Below are positions 9,763 to 18,595 of a stretch of DNA of 64,000 bases, piece by piece. The notes beneath the pieces were generated by a model, which saw only the letters and a program-made list of their open reading frames with translations, searched no databases and was not told where the DNA came from. How positions within the stretch are numbered: the stretch's first letter is position 1; every line of letters starts with the position of its first letter. The translations under genes and the position numbers were made by a program. The DNA is from Dyella monticola (GTDB lineage: Bacteria > Pseudomonadota > Gammaproteobacteria > Xanthomonadales > Rhodanobacteraceae), in NCBI RefSeq assembly GCF_003363155.1, contig NZ_QRBE01000001.1, forward strand, positions 248,001 through 312,000, read 5' to 3'.

Positions 9763-11577
9763 TTAGCGCCCGATCGAGTCGGGTGCGGGCTCCTTCCCGC
9801 GAAAGGCATGCGTGACCTGGGGGAATCGTGCCTCGATAGCCTTGCGGATACCTGCCAGATCCAGGCCGGCCTCGCTCAATACTTCGTCACGGCTGCCGTG
9901 CTCCAGGTACACATCGGGCAGGCCCAGAAGCAGCATCGGTACGCTCATCCCGTGCGCCGCCAGGCATTCGGCCACGGCGGAGCCCGCACCACCGGCGATC
10001 GCGTTGTCCTCAAGGGTCACGAAAGCGTCGTGGCGGGTGGCCAGTTCCAGCAAGAGCGTCTCGTCCAGCGGTTTGACGAAGCGCATGTTGACCAGGGTTG
10101 CGTCGATTTCCTCGGCGATTTCCTCGGCCGTCGCGAGCATCGCGCCGAAGCTCAAGAGCGCCAGCCGATGCCCGCGTCGGCGCACTTCCGCTTGGCCGAT
10201 GGGTAGCGCATCGAGCGTGCTGCGCACGGCCGCACCGGGGCCGCCGCCGCGCGGGTACCGGATCGCCGCCGGCCCGGGATGAAGGAAGCCGGTGGTGAGC
10301 ATGCTGCGGCATTCGTCCTCGTCGGCGGGCGCCATGATCAGCATGTTCGGCAGGCAGCGCAGAAAGCTCAGATCGAAACTGCCGGCATGCGTGGCGCCGT
10401 CCGGGCCGACAATGCCGGCGCGATCGATGGCGAAGGTCACATCGAGGTTTTGCAGCGCGACGTCGTGAATGGCCTGGTCGTAGGCGCGCTGCAAAAAAGT
10501 GGAATAAATCGCGACCACCGGCTTGGCACCTTCGCAGGCCATGCCGGCAGCGAGCGTCACCGCGTGTGGTTCGGCGATGGCCACGTCGATGTAGCGATCG
10601 GGATATTCCTGGGAAAAACGCACCAATCCCGAGCCTTCGCGCATGGCTGGCGTGATGCCGAACAGGCGCTCGTCCGCCGCGGCCATATCGCATAGCCAGT
10701 CGCCGAACACATCGCTATAAGTTGGCTTGCCGGTGCCGGCTTTCTTCACCACGCCCGCGTTGGGGTCGAACGGGCTCACGGCGTGATATTCGATCTGTGC
10801 CCGTTCCGCTGGGGCGTATCCCTTGCCCTTGGTGGTGATCACGTGCAGCAGTTGCGGGCCGCGCGCGTCTTTGAGCGTGCGCAATACTTCCAGCAGCTTG
10901 GGCACGTCGTGGCCATCGATCGGGCCGCTGTAATCGAAACCCAGTTCCTCGAACATCGTGCTTGGCACCGCTACACCATCGCCGCGTTTTTCCAGCCGCT
11001 TGGCAAGACCGCCCACGTTTTCGCTGATCGACATGCCGTTGTCGTTGAGCACCACCAGCAGGTTCGCGCTCAAGTCGCCGGCGTGATCCAGTGCTTCGAA
11101 GGCCATGCCGGCGGTCATCGCGCCATCGCCGATCACGGCCACGAATTTGCGCGCATCGCCTTTACGCTGCGCGGCAATCGCCATGCCCAGCGCGGCGGAA
11201 ATCGAGGTGGAGGAATGGCCCACACCGAAGGCGTCGTACTCGCTTTCCTCGCGACGCGGAAAGGGCGCCAGGCCACCTTTCTTTTTGATGGAGGTGATGC
11301 GGTCGCGACGTCCGGTGAGGATTTTGTGCGGATAGCACTGATGACCTACGTCCCAGATCAAGCGGTCATGTGGCGTATCCAAGACGTAGTGCAGCGCCAC
11401 GGTCAGCTCCACCACGCCCAGGCCTGCACCAAAATGGCCGCCGGAGCTGGCGACGGCTTCGATCAGGTAGCCACGCAGTTCATCGGCGATCGCGGTGAGC
11501 CGGTCGGCCGGGAAGCGGCGCAGGTCGTCAGGAGTCTGGATGGCGGCGAGATGGGGATAGCGGGAGAGGTCGATCAT
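9763..11577 (-). CDS. dxs: 1-deoxy-D-xylulose-5-phosphate synthase
   Basis: DXS condenses pyruvate and glyceraldehyde-3-phosphate to DXP, the first step of the MEP isoprenoid pathway, using thiamine diphosphate. Landmarks: [11 protein letters not shown] with H48; [18 protein letters not shown] (75-92); the ThDP motif GDGAMTAG (150-157) with N180; the transketolase pyrimidine-binding region (from about 300); and the C-terminal domain. At 604 residues it is slightly shorter than the usual 620-640. I use ATG 11577 ([13 protein letters not shown]), the canonical N-terminus. The upstream extension to 11694 runs through a palindromic repeat and reads as non-coding. Confidence 0.96.
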   Translation of the reverse strand: MIDLSRYPHLAAIQTPDDLRRFPADRLTAIADELRGYLIEAVASSGGHFGAGLGVVELTVALHYVLDTPHDRLIWDVGHQCYPHKILTGRRDRITSIKKKGGLAPFPRREESEYDAFGVGHSSTSISAALGMAIAAQRKGDARKFVAVIGDGAMTAGMAFEALDHAGDLSANLLVVLNDNGMSISENVGGLAKRLEKRGDGVAVPSTMFEELGFDYSGPIDGHDVPKLLEVLRTLKDARGPQLLHVITTKGKGYAPAERAQIEYHAVSPFDPNAGVVKKAGTGKPTYSDVFGDWLCDMAAADERLFGITPAMREGSGLVRFSQEYPDRYIDVAIAEPHAVTLAAGMACEGAKPVVAIYSTFLQRAYDQAIHDVALQNLDVTFAIDRAGIVGPDGATHAGSFDLSFLRCLPNMLIMAPADEDECRSMLTTGFLHPGPAAIRYPRGGGPGAAVRSTLDALPIGQAEVRRRGHRLALLSFGAMLATAEEIAEEIDATLVNMRFVKPLDETLLLELATRHDAFVTLEDNAIAGGAGSAVAECLAAHGMSVPMLLLGLPDVYLEHGSRDEVLSEAGLDLAGIRKAIEARFPQVTHAFRGKEPAPDSIGR

Positions 11578-11667
11578 CCGTCTATTGTGCCCCCTCTTGT
11601 CTTTTGGAGAGAGGGGCGCCAGAAGGTCGCACCGCCGTATTGCCGTCATGTATCGCGAATGCAGGCA

Positions 11668-11725
11668 TCCATGTGCCCGGATGGAAAAGACCAAAAATGG
11701 ATGCCCGCTTTCGCGGGCATGGTGG
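11668..11725. repeat. REP-like palindrome upstream of dxs
   Basis: A perfect hairpin ATGCCCGC-TTTC-GCGGGCAT (11701-11720), preceded by a degenerate partner arm (GGCATCCATGTGCCCGGATGG). It resembles the short REP palindromes scattered between genes in Xanthomonadales. It lies between the dxs start and the end of the HNH gene. Confidence 0.65.
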
Positions 11726-11757
11726 CTTTTCAGATAATCCCGGCCAAACCGCAGGTG

Positions 11758-12357
11758 TTACATCATCGCTTCACGTCGATGCCGCGGCAGATGACTGACC
11801 AGGAATTCCATCTGGTCGGCCAGGATATTGCGGTTGGAAAGAATCAGATGCTCCACCCAGCTCGGCCGGTATGGCACTGCGAGCAAGGGCATGTTCGCTT
11901 CCTGCGGCGTGCGGTTGCTCTTTTTCAGGTTGCAGGCGAGGCAGGCGCTCACCACGTTTTCCCATTCGTCCCGGCCGCGCTTGGACAGCGGCAACACGTG
12001 GTCGCGCGTCAGTTCGCTGCGGGCGAAACGCCCGCCGCAGTACATGCACAGATAGCGGTCGCGGCCAAACAACGCGGCATTGGTAAGCGCCGGTGCCGGA
12101 TCAATGGCGTGGTCCCGGCAGTGTCCGCGGCTGGCGACGATGGGATGCAACTGGATGCGGCTCTGCGCGCCCAGGTGGCGGTTATGGCCGCCGTGCACGG
12201 TAAGACAGGGGTCACCGAGCGTCCAGGCCACAGCGTCCCGGACGTAGAGGCATACGGCGTCTTGCCAGCTGATCCAGTCGAGGATGCGGCCGGCGGCGTC
12301 CAGTGAGAGTACCCGGGTCGAATTGAGGTCCGCCCGATGTGGCACTTCCATAAGCAT
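11758..12357 (-). CDS. HNH endonuclease family protein
   Basis: A 199-residue HNH-fold protein. The C-terminal half has the treble-clef zinc pairs C104-x2-C107 and C139-x2-C142 around the catalytic D119-H120, N134 and N143 (RDHVLPLSKRGRDEWENVVSACLACN). The N-terminal domain (15-90, starting TRVLSLDAAGR) is the one seen in a widespread single-copy chromosomal HNH family of proteobacteria whose role is unknown; I see no phage or restriction genes beside it. The ATG at 12357 is preceded by AAGGA at good spacing. A longer frame up to 12459 lacks such support. Confidence 0.85.
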   Translation of the reverse strand: MLMEVPHRADLNSTRVLSLDAAGRILDWISWQDAVCLYVRDAVAWTLGDPCLTVHGGHNRHLGAQSRIQLHPIVASRGHCRDHAIDPAPALTNAALFGRDRYLCMYCGGRFARSELTRDHVLPLSKRGRDEWENVVSACLACNLKKSNRTPQEANMPLLAVPYRPSWVEHLILSNRNILADQMEFLVSHLPRHRREAMM

Positions 12358-12615
12358 GCTGTTTCGTCCTTCACCTGTAGCGAAAGAGCGTCCCATCGAT
12401 GCAATGGTGCTCGGTTTTTCCGCAGCATAGAACAAATTCATTGCAAAACGCATGCACAAGCCGGGGACCGGCGTCCCAAAAACCTATGGTCCAGGCCGAT
12501 TCGCCCCGGCCACAAAGCGCTGATATAGTGCTTGTTCATCTGTAGACCCGACGCCGGGTTTGGGAGGGGGAGCCGCGCGTGGCGACCCCGGCACGGCGGG
12601 GCAGAGGTAAGTAAA

Positions 12616-13377
12616 GTGGCTGACGTACTTTTCTATGAGCGCCCGGTTCCGCTCAACCGCACCGTACATAAGGATCTGCGCATCAAGGGCCTGCAGAACC
12701 TCAAGTTCGCGCACAACGTGCATTCGGTGCCGGTGACGTGCGCGGAGTTCCCCGTTACCGCGCGCGACATCCCGATCCTGTTCGCCGGTCCCGACGCGGC
12801 CAGCGCCGGCCCGATGGCCCTGCTTGGTCTGCGTCAGAACGAAAATCTGTTCGTCGACGCCGAAGGCCTGTGGGCACAGGGTGTGTACATTCCGGCATTC
12901 GTGCGCCGCTATCCGTTCGTGCTGGCCGAGAAGCCGGTGGGCGCCGAAGGCGACGATTTCACCGTGTTCCTCGATGAAGCCTACGAAGGCTTCAACAGCG
13001 CCGAAGGCGAGCGCCTGTTCAAGGAAGACGGTACTGAAAGCGACATGCTGAAGAATGCCGTGAACTTCCTCGGCGAATTCCAGCAACACGTCGCCCGCAC
13101 CCGCCAATTCATGGAAGACCTGCGCAAATACGACCTGCTGGAGCCGCGCAACATTCGCATGGAGCGCAACGGCAACGTCATCAATCTCAATGGCCTGTAC
13201 GTGGTCAACGAGGAAAAGCTGCGCAAGCTCGACGCGGAAACCACGCACCGCTTCCTCACCGACGGCACGCTGGGCTGGATCTACGCCCACCTGCTTTCGC
13301 TGATGAACATCGATCGCGTCGGCCAGCGTCTGGCGCAGATCGAAGAGACGGAAGCCGCTCGCGCGACCAAGAACTGA
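12616..13377 (+). CDS. SapC family protein
   Basis: A 253-residue protein of the SapC family (Pfam SapC), named after a Campylobacter fetus S-layer locus but of unclear biochemical role. It has no visible signal peptide or membrane segment. The opening (VADVLFYERPVPLNRTVHKDLRIK) and the middle (LRKYDLLEPRNIRMERNGN, LNGLYVVNEEKLRKLD) are typical of the family. In many proteobacteria these genes lie near TonB-dependent receptors or oxygenases; here it stands alone. The start is GTG 12616, with AGAGG eight bases upstream. A TATAGT-type -10 box is plausible around 12523. A perfect terminator follows. Confidence 0.82.
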   Translation: MADVLFYERPVPLNRTVHKDLRIKGLQNLKFAHNVHSVPVTCAEFPVTARDIPILFAGPDAASAGPMALLGLRQNENLFVDAEGLWAQGVYIPAFVRRYPFVLAEKPVGAEGDDFTVFLDEAYEGFNSAEGERLFKEDGTESDMLKNAVNFLGEFQQHVARTRQFMEDLRKYDLLEPRNIRMERNGNVINLNGLYVVNEEKLRKLDAETTHRFLTDGTLGWIYAHLLSLMNIDRVGQRLAQIEETEAARATKN

Positions 13378-13398
13378 TCGTTCCAAGTTTGTTGCATA

Positions 13399-13432
13399 AA
13401 AAATCCCCTGCTGCTTGCAGCAGGGGATTTTT
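13399..13432 (+). terminator. Rho-independent terminator after the SapC gene
   Basis: A 13-bp perfect stem, AATCCCCTGCTGC with GCAGCAGGGGATT, and a two-base apex (effectively a tetraloop), flanked by A and T runs. It can work in both directions, but the SapC gene is the only one ending at it closely. Confidence 0.9.
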
Positions 13433-13459
13433 GTTTAGTCAAATGGCATGACGCCTCAG

Positions 13460-13528
13460 CGTCATTCCGGCGAAGGCCGGAAGCCATCGCGAATCGAAGC
13501 ACGGATTCCGGCTTTCGCCGGAATGACG
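13460..13528. repeat. Paired REP palindrome (GTCATTCCGGCGAAGGCCGG type)
   Basis: Two oppositely oriented copies of a xanthomonad REP unit: GTCATTCCGGCGAAGGCCGG at 13461-13480 and its inverse CCGGCTTTCGCCGGAATGAC at 13508-13527. The same pair occurs at 18427-18497. Such elements are usually associated with RAYT transposases; none is in this window. Confidence 0.85.
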
Positions 13529-13567
13529 ACAGGGCTCGATGAAGTCACGTAATGAAATCAGGTCGCT

Positions 13568-14008
13568 CTATCGCGTCTGCTGTGGATACATAGCCGCCAC
13601 CTCGGTCGCCGTGATGGTGTTGCTGTAGTGATTGCCAAAATGCGAGCGCACGTAATTGATCACGTCGGCAATCTGCGCATCCGTCAAGCTGGCGTTCCGG
13701 AAAAAATTTCCCGGGCTCGGCGGCTTGGACTCAAATGACGGCATGTCATGCCGACCGAACAGAATCACCGCGGCCATATATTGCGGCGAAGCGAGTTTTG
13801 GATTGCCGGCAAGCGCCGGGTAGGTTCCTGCGCCGATGGCACCTTTGCCGTCGGGCATATGGCAGCCCTGGCAGATGTGGTGAAAAATCTCCTCGCCATT
13901 GGCGCTTTTGAGCGAGGTGTACGTGTAGAAAGACGGGGCGGAGGATTGCGCAGCGGCCAGACCTGCGCATGCAAAAAACAGCGCGGCGGCGAGGAGGAAG
14001 CGTTTCAT
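13568..14008 (-). CDS. Exported c-type cytochrome, partner of the adjacent amine oxidase
   Basis: A 146-residue monohaem c-type cytochrome. A Sec signal peptide (1-20, ending GLAAA) is followed by the haem motif CQGCH at 46-50; M89 in GRHDMP is a likely distal ligand. The C-terminal part (SLTDAQIADVINYVRSHFGN) is typical of class I cytochromes that accept electrons from dehydrogenases. The start ATG at 14008 overlaps the stop of the upstream flavoenzyme by four bases (ATGA, 14005-14008), so translation is coupled and the two products probably form one redox pair in the periplasm. The longer frame upstream of 14008 is a shadow of the flavoenzyme gene. Confidence 0.92.
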   Translation of the reverse strand: MKRFLLAAALFFACAGLAAAQSSAPSFYTYTSLKSANGEEIFHHICQGCHMPDGKGAIGAGTYPALAGNPKLASPQYMAAVILFGRHDMPSFESKPPSPGNFFRNASLTDAQIADVINYVRSHFGNHYSNTITATEVAAMYPQQTR

Positions 14009-15651
14009 GCGGCACCTCTGGCAAGCACGCGCTGGTGAAGACGAGCGATCACATCCAAGGCCGACGTTACCGCCCCTTCCTGCCACGCGGGCAGATATGA
14101 AGCATGTTCGCCAGCCAGCGCGATGCGGCCGTCGATCTGGCAAAGATTGTCGTAGTGTTTGGCGCGCAAGTCGTCCGACCATGCGGCGAAGCAGCCGAGT
14201 GTGAACGGTGCGCGATGCCACGCCACGGCGATACCGTTTTCGAATTCCTGTTTGTATTGTGGATGGATCTGGTTACCCATTTCCACGGCTTGCCGTACGC
14301 GTTCTTCCGGCGACATCGCGGTGAACTGATAGGCGTCCAGACCATAGGCGTAGGCACCCAGCAGTACACCTTTGCCCTTGCTGTTGAAGTCGCTACTCGG
14401 GTAGCTGATGGTGTTGATCGGCAAACTCGTGGCGGTAATGCCGCCGTAGATGTCTTCGTCTTCTTCCCAGAAGCGCCGCTTGAATTGCAGCCCGATTTTC
14501 ACCGACGCCGCATACGGTACGGCGCTGATCGCATCGGTCATCGCAGCGCTGACGTTCATGGGAATCTGACTGAGAATGGAGAGCGGAATGGTGCAGATGC
14601 ACCAGTCTGCGCGCGCCGTTTGTACGTGCCCAGGACGACGCGCGTCTTCGTAACTGACGGCGACGCCGTGATCGTCTTGATGGATGGCGGTGACTTTGGC
14701 GTTGTAGTGGATCACGCCTTGCAACTGTCGCCCGAAGGCTTCGCCGATGCGCCCCATGCCACCTACAGCCTGAAACAGCGTGGTCTGGAATTCGTAGTTT
14801 TCGCCATCGGCGAGCCCGGACCACAGCTTCGACGTGAGCAAGTCGTGCAATTGCAGCGGTTGCGAATCGATCGGTTTGGCCGAGAGGCCGCCGCCGGGTT
14901 CTTTGTCATAACCGCGACGATTGCTCGTGCGGCCACCGGCCACATAAGCGTAGTGATTGTCCAGCGCGCCCCAGCGCTGCAGCGATTCCAGCAGTTGTGC
15001 CTGATCGTCTTTGGTGAGTTGCGCATCGAGCTTGCTCTGCTGCGTCACCTTGGCTAGCAATTCGGCTACATAGCCGCGGTAATCGGCATTGACGGCGCGA
15101 TAGCGCTGCGGCTTGCCGCCGAACGCGTCGCTGTTATGCAAATACGCGTTGTGATTGACCTGCACGAACGGCTCGAGCGGGACATTGAGTTTCTTGCAGT
15201 AATCGAGCAAGCCGCGGTGATGATAAGGAATACGCCACGGGCCGGGATTGATGTAAAGACCGCGATCGAACTGGCAGTGCTGCGTGTCGCCGCCCAGCTC
15301 GGTGTACGTGTCGCCGCCGCGTAGTGTCCAGTTCCTGCCGCCGGGACGTGCGTTGTATTCCAGCACCTGCACCTTGTAACCGGCCTGGCGCAGTTCGTAG
15401 GCTGCCACCATCCCGGCAAGACCGGCGCCGAGAATCAGCACGGACGCACCACGTGGCGTGCCTTGCAATACGGGCGTGCCCTTGTACGGCGAATCGGCGG
15501 CGACGCCCAGGCTGCTCATGGCCTGGTACATCATGGCGCCGCCCGCGCTGAGGCCGATCAGGCGCAGCAAATCGCGGCGCGTCATCGAAAGCTGCGACTG
15601 TTCCCCTTGCATGGCTTGCCCCATCATGTTCAAGCTGTCAGCACAACGCAT
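14005..15651 (-). CDS. Tat-exported flavin monoamine oxidase family dehydrogenase
   Basis: An FAD-dependent amine oxidase family enzyme, 548 residues. A twin-arginine signal, TRRDLLRLIGLSAGG (24-38), precedes the FAD dinucleotide motif GAGLAG (75-80) and VLEYNARPGGRNWTLRGG (97-114). The C-terminal FAD region is IALAGEHASYLPAWQEGAVTSAL. Periplasmic flavin amine oxidases such as NicA2 and pseudooxynicotine oxidase of Pseudomonas pass electrons to a dedicated cytochrome c (CycN) rather than to oxygen. The translationally coupled cytochrome gene next door suggests the same here; the amine substrate is unknown. The start is uncertain among ATG 15651, 15627, 15612 and 15585; the last gives the tightest Tat signal. 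Confidence 0.88.
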   Translation of the reverse strand: MRCADSLNMMGQAMQGEQSQLSMTRRDLLRLIGLSAGGAMMYQAMSSLGVAADSPYKGTPVLQGTPRGASVLILGAGLAGMVAAYELRQAGYKVQVLEYNARPGGRNWTLRGGDTYTELGGDTQHCQFDRGLYINPGPWRIPYHHRGLLDYCKKLNVPLEPFVQVNHNAYLHNSDAFGGKPQRYRAVNADYRGYVAELLAKVTQQSKLDAQLTKDDQAQLLESLQRWGALDNHYAYVAGGRTSNRRGYDKEPGGGLSAKPIDSQPLQLHDLLTSKLWSGLADGENYEFQTTLFQAVGGMGRIGEAFGRQLQGVIHYNAKVTAIHQDDHGVAVSYEDARRPGHVQTARADWCICTIPLSILSQIPMNVSAAMTDAISAVPYAASVKIGLQFKRRFWEEDEDIYGGITATSLPINTISYPSSDFNSKGKGVLLGAYAYGLDAYQFTAMSPEERVRQAVEMGNQIHPQYKQEFENGIAVAWHRAPFTLGCFAAWSDDLRAKHYDNLCQIDGRIALAGEHASYLPAWQEGAVTSALDVIARLHQRVLARGAA

Positions 15652-15706
15652 TCGGCGCGCCGGGGACAGTGACAGAAGGCATACCCACCTCCCTTCGGAG
15701 GGTGCA

Positions 15707-16180
15707 TCAGTGCACGGGCTTGGCCATCCGCAGCAGATCGAGGTTGTAGCCCGCCGCCTCGTACAGTGCCCGCGCCCGCTCGTTGCCGGGAAACACCGCC
15801 AGCGTCACGAGCTGGCATTGATGTTCGCGCGCCCACGCCTCGGCGTGCTCGATCAATGCCTTGCCCACGCCCTGGCCCTCGTGACGCGGCACGACGGCAA
15901 GATCGGAGATATGGCAGTTGTGGCGCCCGGTGAAGTAATCCTGCGTTTTCTGCAGGTGAATGAAGCCCACCCGCTCGCCCTCATCGTTCTCCGCCACGAA
16001 GACGTAGCTGTTGGAGGGCTGATCATCCAGATGACGGCTAAGGTCCTTGCGGATGCCTTCGATACATTCGTGTCGCTTGCGCCAGGTAGGCAAGGTGAAA
16101 TCCACGAAGCGGGAAACCAGGCCGAGGATAAAGTCGTCGTCATCCTCGGCCAGACGAATCAGAAAAGTGCTGTCACTCAT
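15707..16180 (-). CDS. GNAT family N-acetyltransferase
   Basis: A 157-residue single-domain GNAT acetyltransferase using acetyl-CoA. The acetyl-CoA binding motif A is DLAVVPRHEGQGVGKALI, with R99-x2-G102-x-G104, and motif B is NERARALYEAAGYN. An acid-rich N-terminus (AEDDDDF) precedes the core. The substrate is not predictable. It lies on the same strand as the flavoenzyme, 55 bp upstream of that gene, and could share its transcript. Confidence 0.88.
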   Translation of the reverse strand: MSDSTFLIRLAEDDDDFILGLVSRFVDFTLPTWRKRHECIEGIRKDLSRHLDDQPSNSYVFVAENDEGERVGFIHLQKTQDYFTGRHNCHISDLAVVPRHEGQGVGKALIEHAEAWAREHQCQLVTLAVFPGNERARALYEAAGYNLDLLRMAKPVH

Positions 16181-16340
16181 GCGCCATGCCGGTCGATAAA
16201 GAACGGGTAGGGCGGTTCTACACCCAACAGGGTTGTGGGTGGAAGACCCTTTGAGCGGTGAAGGCGATGGGGTGAAGTCAAGTTCGCCTTGAGTGCTGGT
16301 CGTGCGACAAGCTCACACGACCCCACCCCTACCCTCCCCT

Positions 16341-16366
16341 CCCCTCCCCTGCAAGCAGGGGAGGGG
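16341..16366. repeat. GC-rich palindrome, CCCTCCCCTGC-AA-GCAGGGGAGGG family
   Basis: A perfect 12-bp inverted repeat CCCCTCCCCTGC / GCAGGGGAGGGG preceded by CCCCACCCCTACCCTCCCCT. It is one member of a family of related intergenic hairpins in this window (see 21038, 28973, 35278, 40161, 43010, 48222, 57234). It lies just after the CocE-type hydrolase gene, where it may also serve as its transcription end. Confidence 0.8.
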
Positions 16367-16380
16367 GCACATCCGGAAAA

Positions 16381-18342
16381 TTACTGACCAATCACCGGCA
16401 ACGCGATGTAGCTGGCCTGATCGGCCGAGTGGTAGATCCGTTGCGTGGCCTTCTGATAGTCGCCAGGCTTGGCGAAAAAGATGTTCGGCACGAAGGTCTG
16501 GGGGTTGCGGTCGTACAGGGGGAACCAGCTCGATTGCACCTGTACCATCACGCGGTGGCCGGGCAGGAACACGTGGTTCGCGGCCGGCAGATCGAAACGG
16601 AAGGTGAGCGGCTGGTTGTCGGCGAGCGGCTTGGGATTGTCGAAGCCTTCACGGTAACGGCCACGGAAAATGTCCATCGATACGGCCAGCTGATAGCCAC
16701 CCATCTCCGGTTGCTCGGCCACCTGATCGGGATATACGTCGATCAGCTTCACCACCCAGTCACTATCCGTGCCGCTGGTGGACGCCACCAGATGCACCAC
16801 CGGTGCGCCGGCGATGGTCAGCGGTTGCGTGAGCACATCCGACACATAGGTGACCACGTCGGTGCGACCGGACGCTTCGCGCTGATCGTCCACCAGCCAC
16901 TGCGACCAGGTGAGGCCGTTGTCGTAGCCGATCGGCTGGATCGGGCGCGCACGGAACGGCACCGGATGCGCGGGATCGGAGATGTATTGGTCATACGCGT
17001 TGCCACCGTTGGGTGCCTGGAAACCGAGTTTGTTATCCGGCTCCAGGTACAGCGGACGACTCTTCACGTTGCACCCATCCTCGCAGGCGAGCGGCCAATG
17101 GCTCAGGCGCTGCCAGTGGTTAGTGCCCGTCTGAAAGGCGGTCACCGGCGCGATATCCGCTTTGGGCGCGCCATCCTTCAGGTATTGCGCCAGAAACGGA
17201 CGCAGGATGTGTTCGCGAAAATACTTGGCCGTGTCGCTGCCGAATTGAATCGCGCCCAGTGAACTGCCTTCGTCGATTTCCTGGCCGTGGTGCCACGGGC
17301 CCATCACCAGCTTCACCATGTCCCCGCTCGTGTCTTTGGGCTTGATGGCGCGATAGACGGCGAGTGCGCCGTAGATGTCTTCCTGATCCCACAGGCTGTG
17401 CACCAGCATCGTCGGCACTTTCAGTGGCTGCGCGGCGAGCACTTTGTCGACGGCTTGCTCGCTCCAGAACGAGTCGTATGCCGGGTGTGCAGTCATTTTG
17501 TTCCAGAAACCAAGCTGCTCCATGCCGTACGCGCGACCGAGTTCGCCAGCGGAGACGTAATGCATGAACAGGTCGTATTCGTCGTGATAGTCGGTCCACC
17601 ACTTGTAACTGTTGTCGCGACTGGCCGACTGCTCGTAGATGTAGGACATGTTTTGCTGACGGAACGCGCCATGATGGAACCAGTCATCGCCCATCCAGCC
17701 GTCCACCATCGGATTCATCGGCACGGCGACTTTCAGTGCCGGGTGCGGGTTTACCAGCGACATCAGCGGTTCGAAGCCGTCGTAGGAGATGCCGATGGTG
17801 CCGACCTTGCCGTTCGACTCAGGGATATTCTTCACCAGCCAGTCGATGGTGTCGTACGTGTCGGTGGCGTCATCCACCGGCGTGGGGTTGAGCGGGCCGT
17901 GCACCGGCCGGTTCATCACGTAATCGCCTTCGGAGCCGTATTTGCCGCGGATATCCTGGATCACGCGGATATAGCCGTCTTCCACGATCACGTCGGTGGC
18001 GTTGTCGTAACCCTCCAGCATCGGGCCGAGGTGGCCGCTCATCACGTGATGGGTGAGTTCCTTGGCGTCATAAGGCGTGCGTGTCAGCACGATGCCTGCA
18101 TGATGCGCGCCCTTGGGAATCAGGATCACCGTGTGCAGTTTCACACCGTCGCGCATCGGGATATCCACGTCGCGCTCGACGTAGTCGAAGCTTTCCGTGA
18201 CCGGCTTGAAATGAGCGGGTGTCTCGCTAGGGTAATTCGGGTATTGCGGTTTGGAAGTGTCGTCCATGGACAGTGCTGCGCCGCTCAGGCACAGCAGCAA
18301 GCCAAGCAATACGGGCTTGAGCCCGCCTACAGCGATCTTCAT
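16381..18342 (-). CDS. CocE/NonD hydrolase, alpha-amino-acid ester hydrolase-like
   Basis: An exported serine hydrolase, 653 residues: signal peptide (1-26), alpha/beta-hydrolase core, helical cap, and C-terminal jelly-roll domain of the X-Pro dipeptidyl-peptidase type. The nucleophile is S186 in GISYDG, the acid D319 and the base H351 in GPWHHG. The residues D220, E321 and D322 (WDQED) reproduce the carboxylate cluster that binds the substrate ammonium group in alpha-amino-acid ester hydrolases, and Y187 is the oxyanion tyrosine. As I recall the Acetobacter turbidans enzyme numbering (S205, Y206, D239, D338, E340, D341, H370), all seven are offset by exactly 19. The enzyme should hydrolyse or transfer alpha-amino acyl groups, a family known for beta-lactam acylation. 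Start ATG 18342 follows AAGGGGAG. Confidence 0.88.
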   Translation of the reverse strand: MKIAVGGLKPVLLGLLLCLSGAALSMDDTSKPQYPNYPSETPAHFKPVTESFDYVERDVDIPMRDGVKLHTVILIPKGAHHAGIVLTRTPYDAKELTHHVMSGHLGPMLEGYDNATDVIVEDGYIRVIQDIRGKYGSEGDYVMNRPVHGPLNPTPVDDATDTYDTIDWLVKNIPESNGKVGTIGISYDGFEPLMSLVNPHPALKVAVPMNPMVDGWMGDDWFHHGAFRQQNMSYIYEQSASRDNSYKWWTDYHDEYDLFMHYVSAGELGRAYGMEQLGFWNKMTAHPAYDSFWSEQAVDKVLAAQPLKVPTMLVHSLWDQEDIYGALAVYRAIKPKDTSGDMVKLVMGPWHHGQEIDEGSSLGAIQFGSDTAKYFREHILRPFLAQYLKDGAPKADIAPVTAFQTGTNHWQRLSHWPLACEDGCNVKSRPLYLEPDNKLGFQAPNGGNAYDQYISDPAHPVPFRARPIQPIGYDNGLTWSQWLVDDQREASGRTDVVTYVSDVLTQPLTIAGAPVVHLVASTSGTDSDWVVKLIDVYPDQVAEQPEMGGYQLAVSMDIFRGRYREGFDNPKPLADNQPLTFRFDLPAANHVFLPGHRVMVQVQSSWFPLYDRNPQTFVPNIFFAKPGDYQKATQRIYHSADQASYIALPVIGQ

Positions 18343-18426
18343 GGTGACTCCCCTTTGGATAAGCAGAGGTAGCCTAGCGTCAATCGAAGGAGCTTGGCAT
18401 GTCGCAGTGCCGAATGCTTGCCTCGA

Positions 18427-18497
18427 CGTCATTCCGGCGAAGGCCGGAATCCGTGCTTCGCACTCGCCATGGATTTCGGCCTTCGCCGGAATGACGT
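18427..18497. repeat. Paired REP palindrome (GTCATTCCGGCGAAGGCCGG type), second copy
   Basis: The same inverted pair as at 13460: GTCATTCCGGCGAAGGCCGG at 18428-18447 and CGGCCTTCGCCGGAATGAC ending at 18495. It lies upstream of the CocE gene start. Confidence 0.85.
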
Positions 18498-18540
18498 CAG
18501 GGAGGTATGAGCCACCGTGCAAGAGTGGATGCTTGGGGTA

Positions 18541-18574
18541 AAAAATAAAAACGCCCGGACTGGCCGGGCGTTTT
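18541..18574 (-). terminator. Rho-independent terminator of the acyl-CoA dehydrogenase gene
   Basis: Stem AAAACGCCCGG / CCGGGCGTTTT (18548-18574) with loop ACTGG. Read on the minus strand it is followed by TTTTTATTTTTTACCCC, a strong U tract, and it sits 22 bp after the dehydrogenase stop codon. Confidence 0.88.
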
Positions 18575-18595
18575 ATGGCTTCACTTATTGGAGGT

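Noticed and set aside
9591-9809. Small frame in the exporter-dxs gap
   Set aside because: Overlaps the dxs end, no motif, no start signals.
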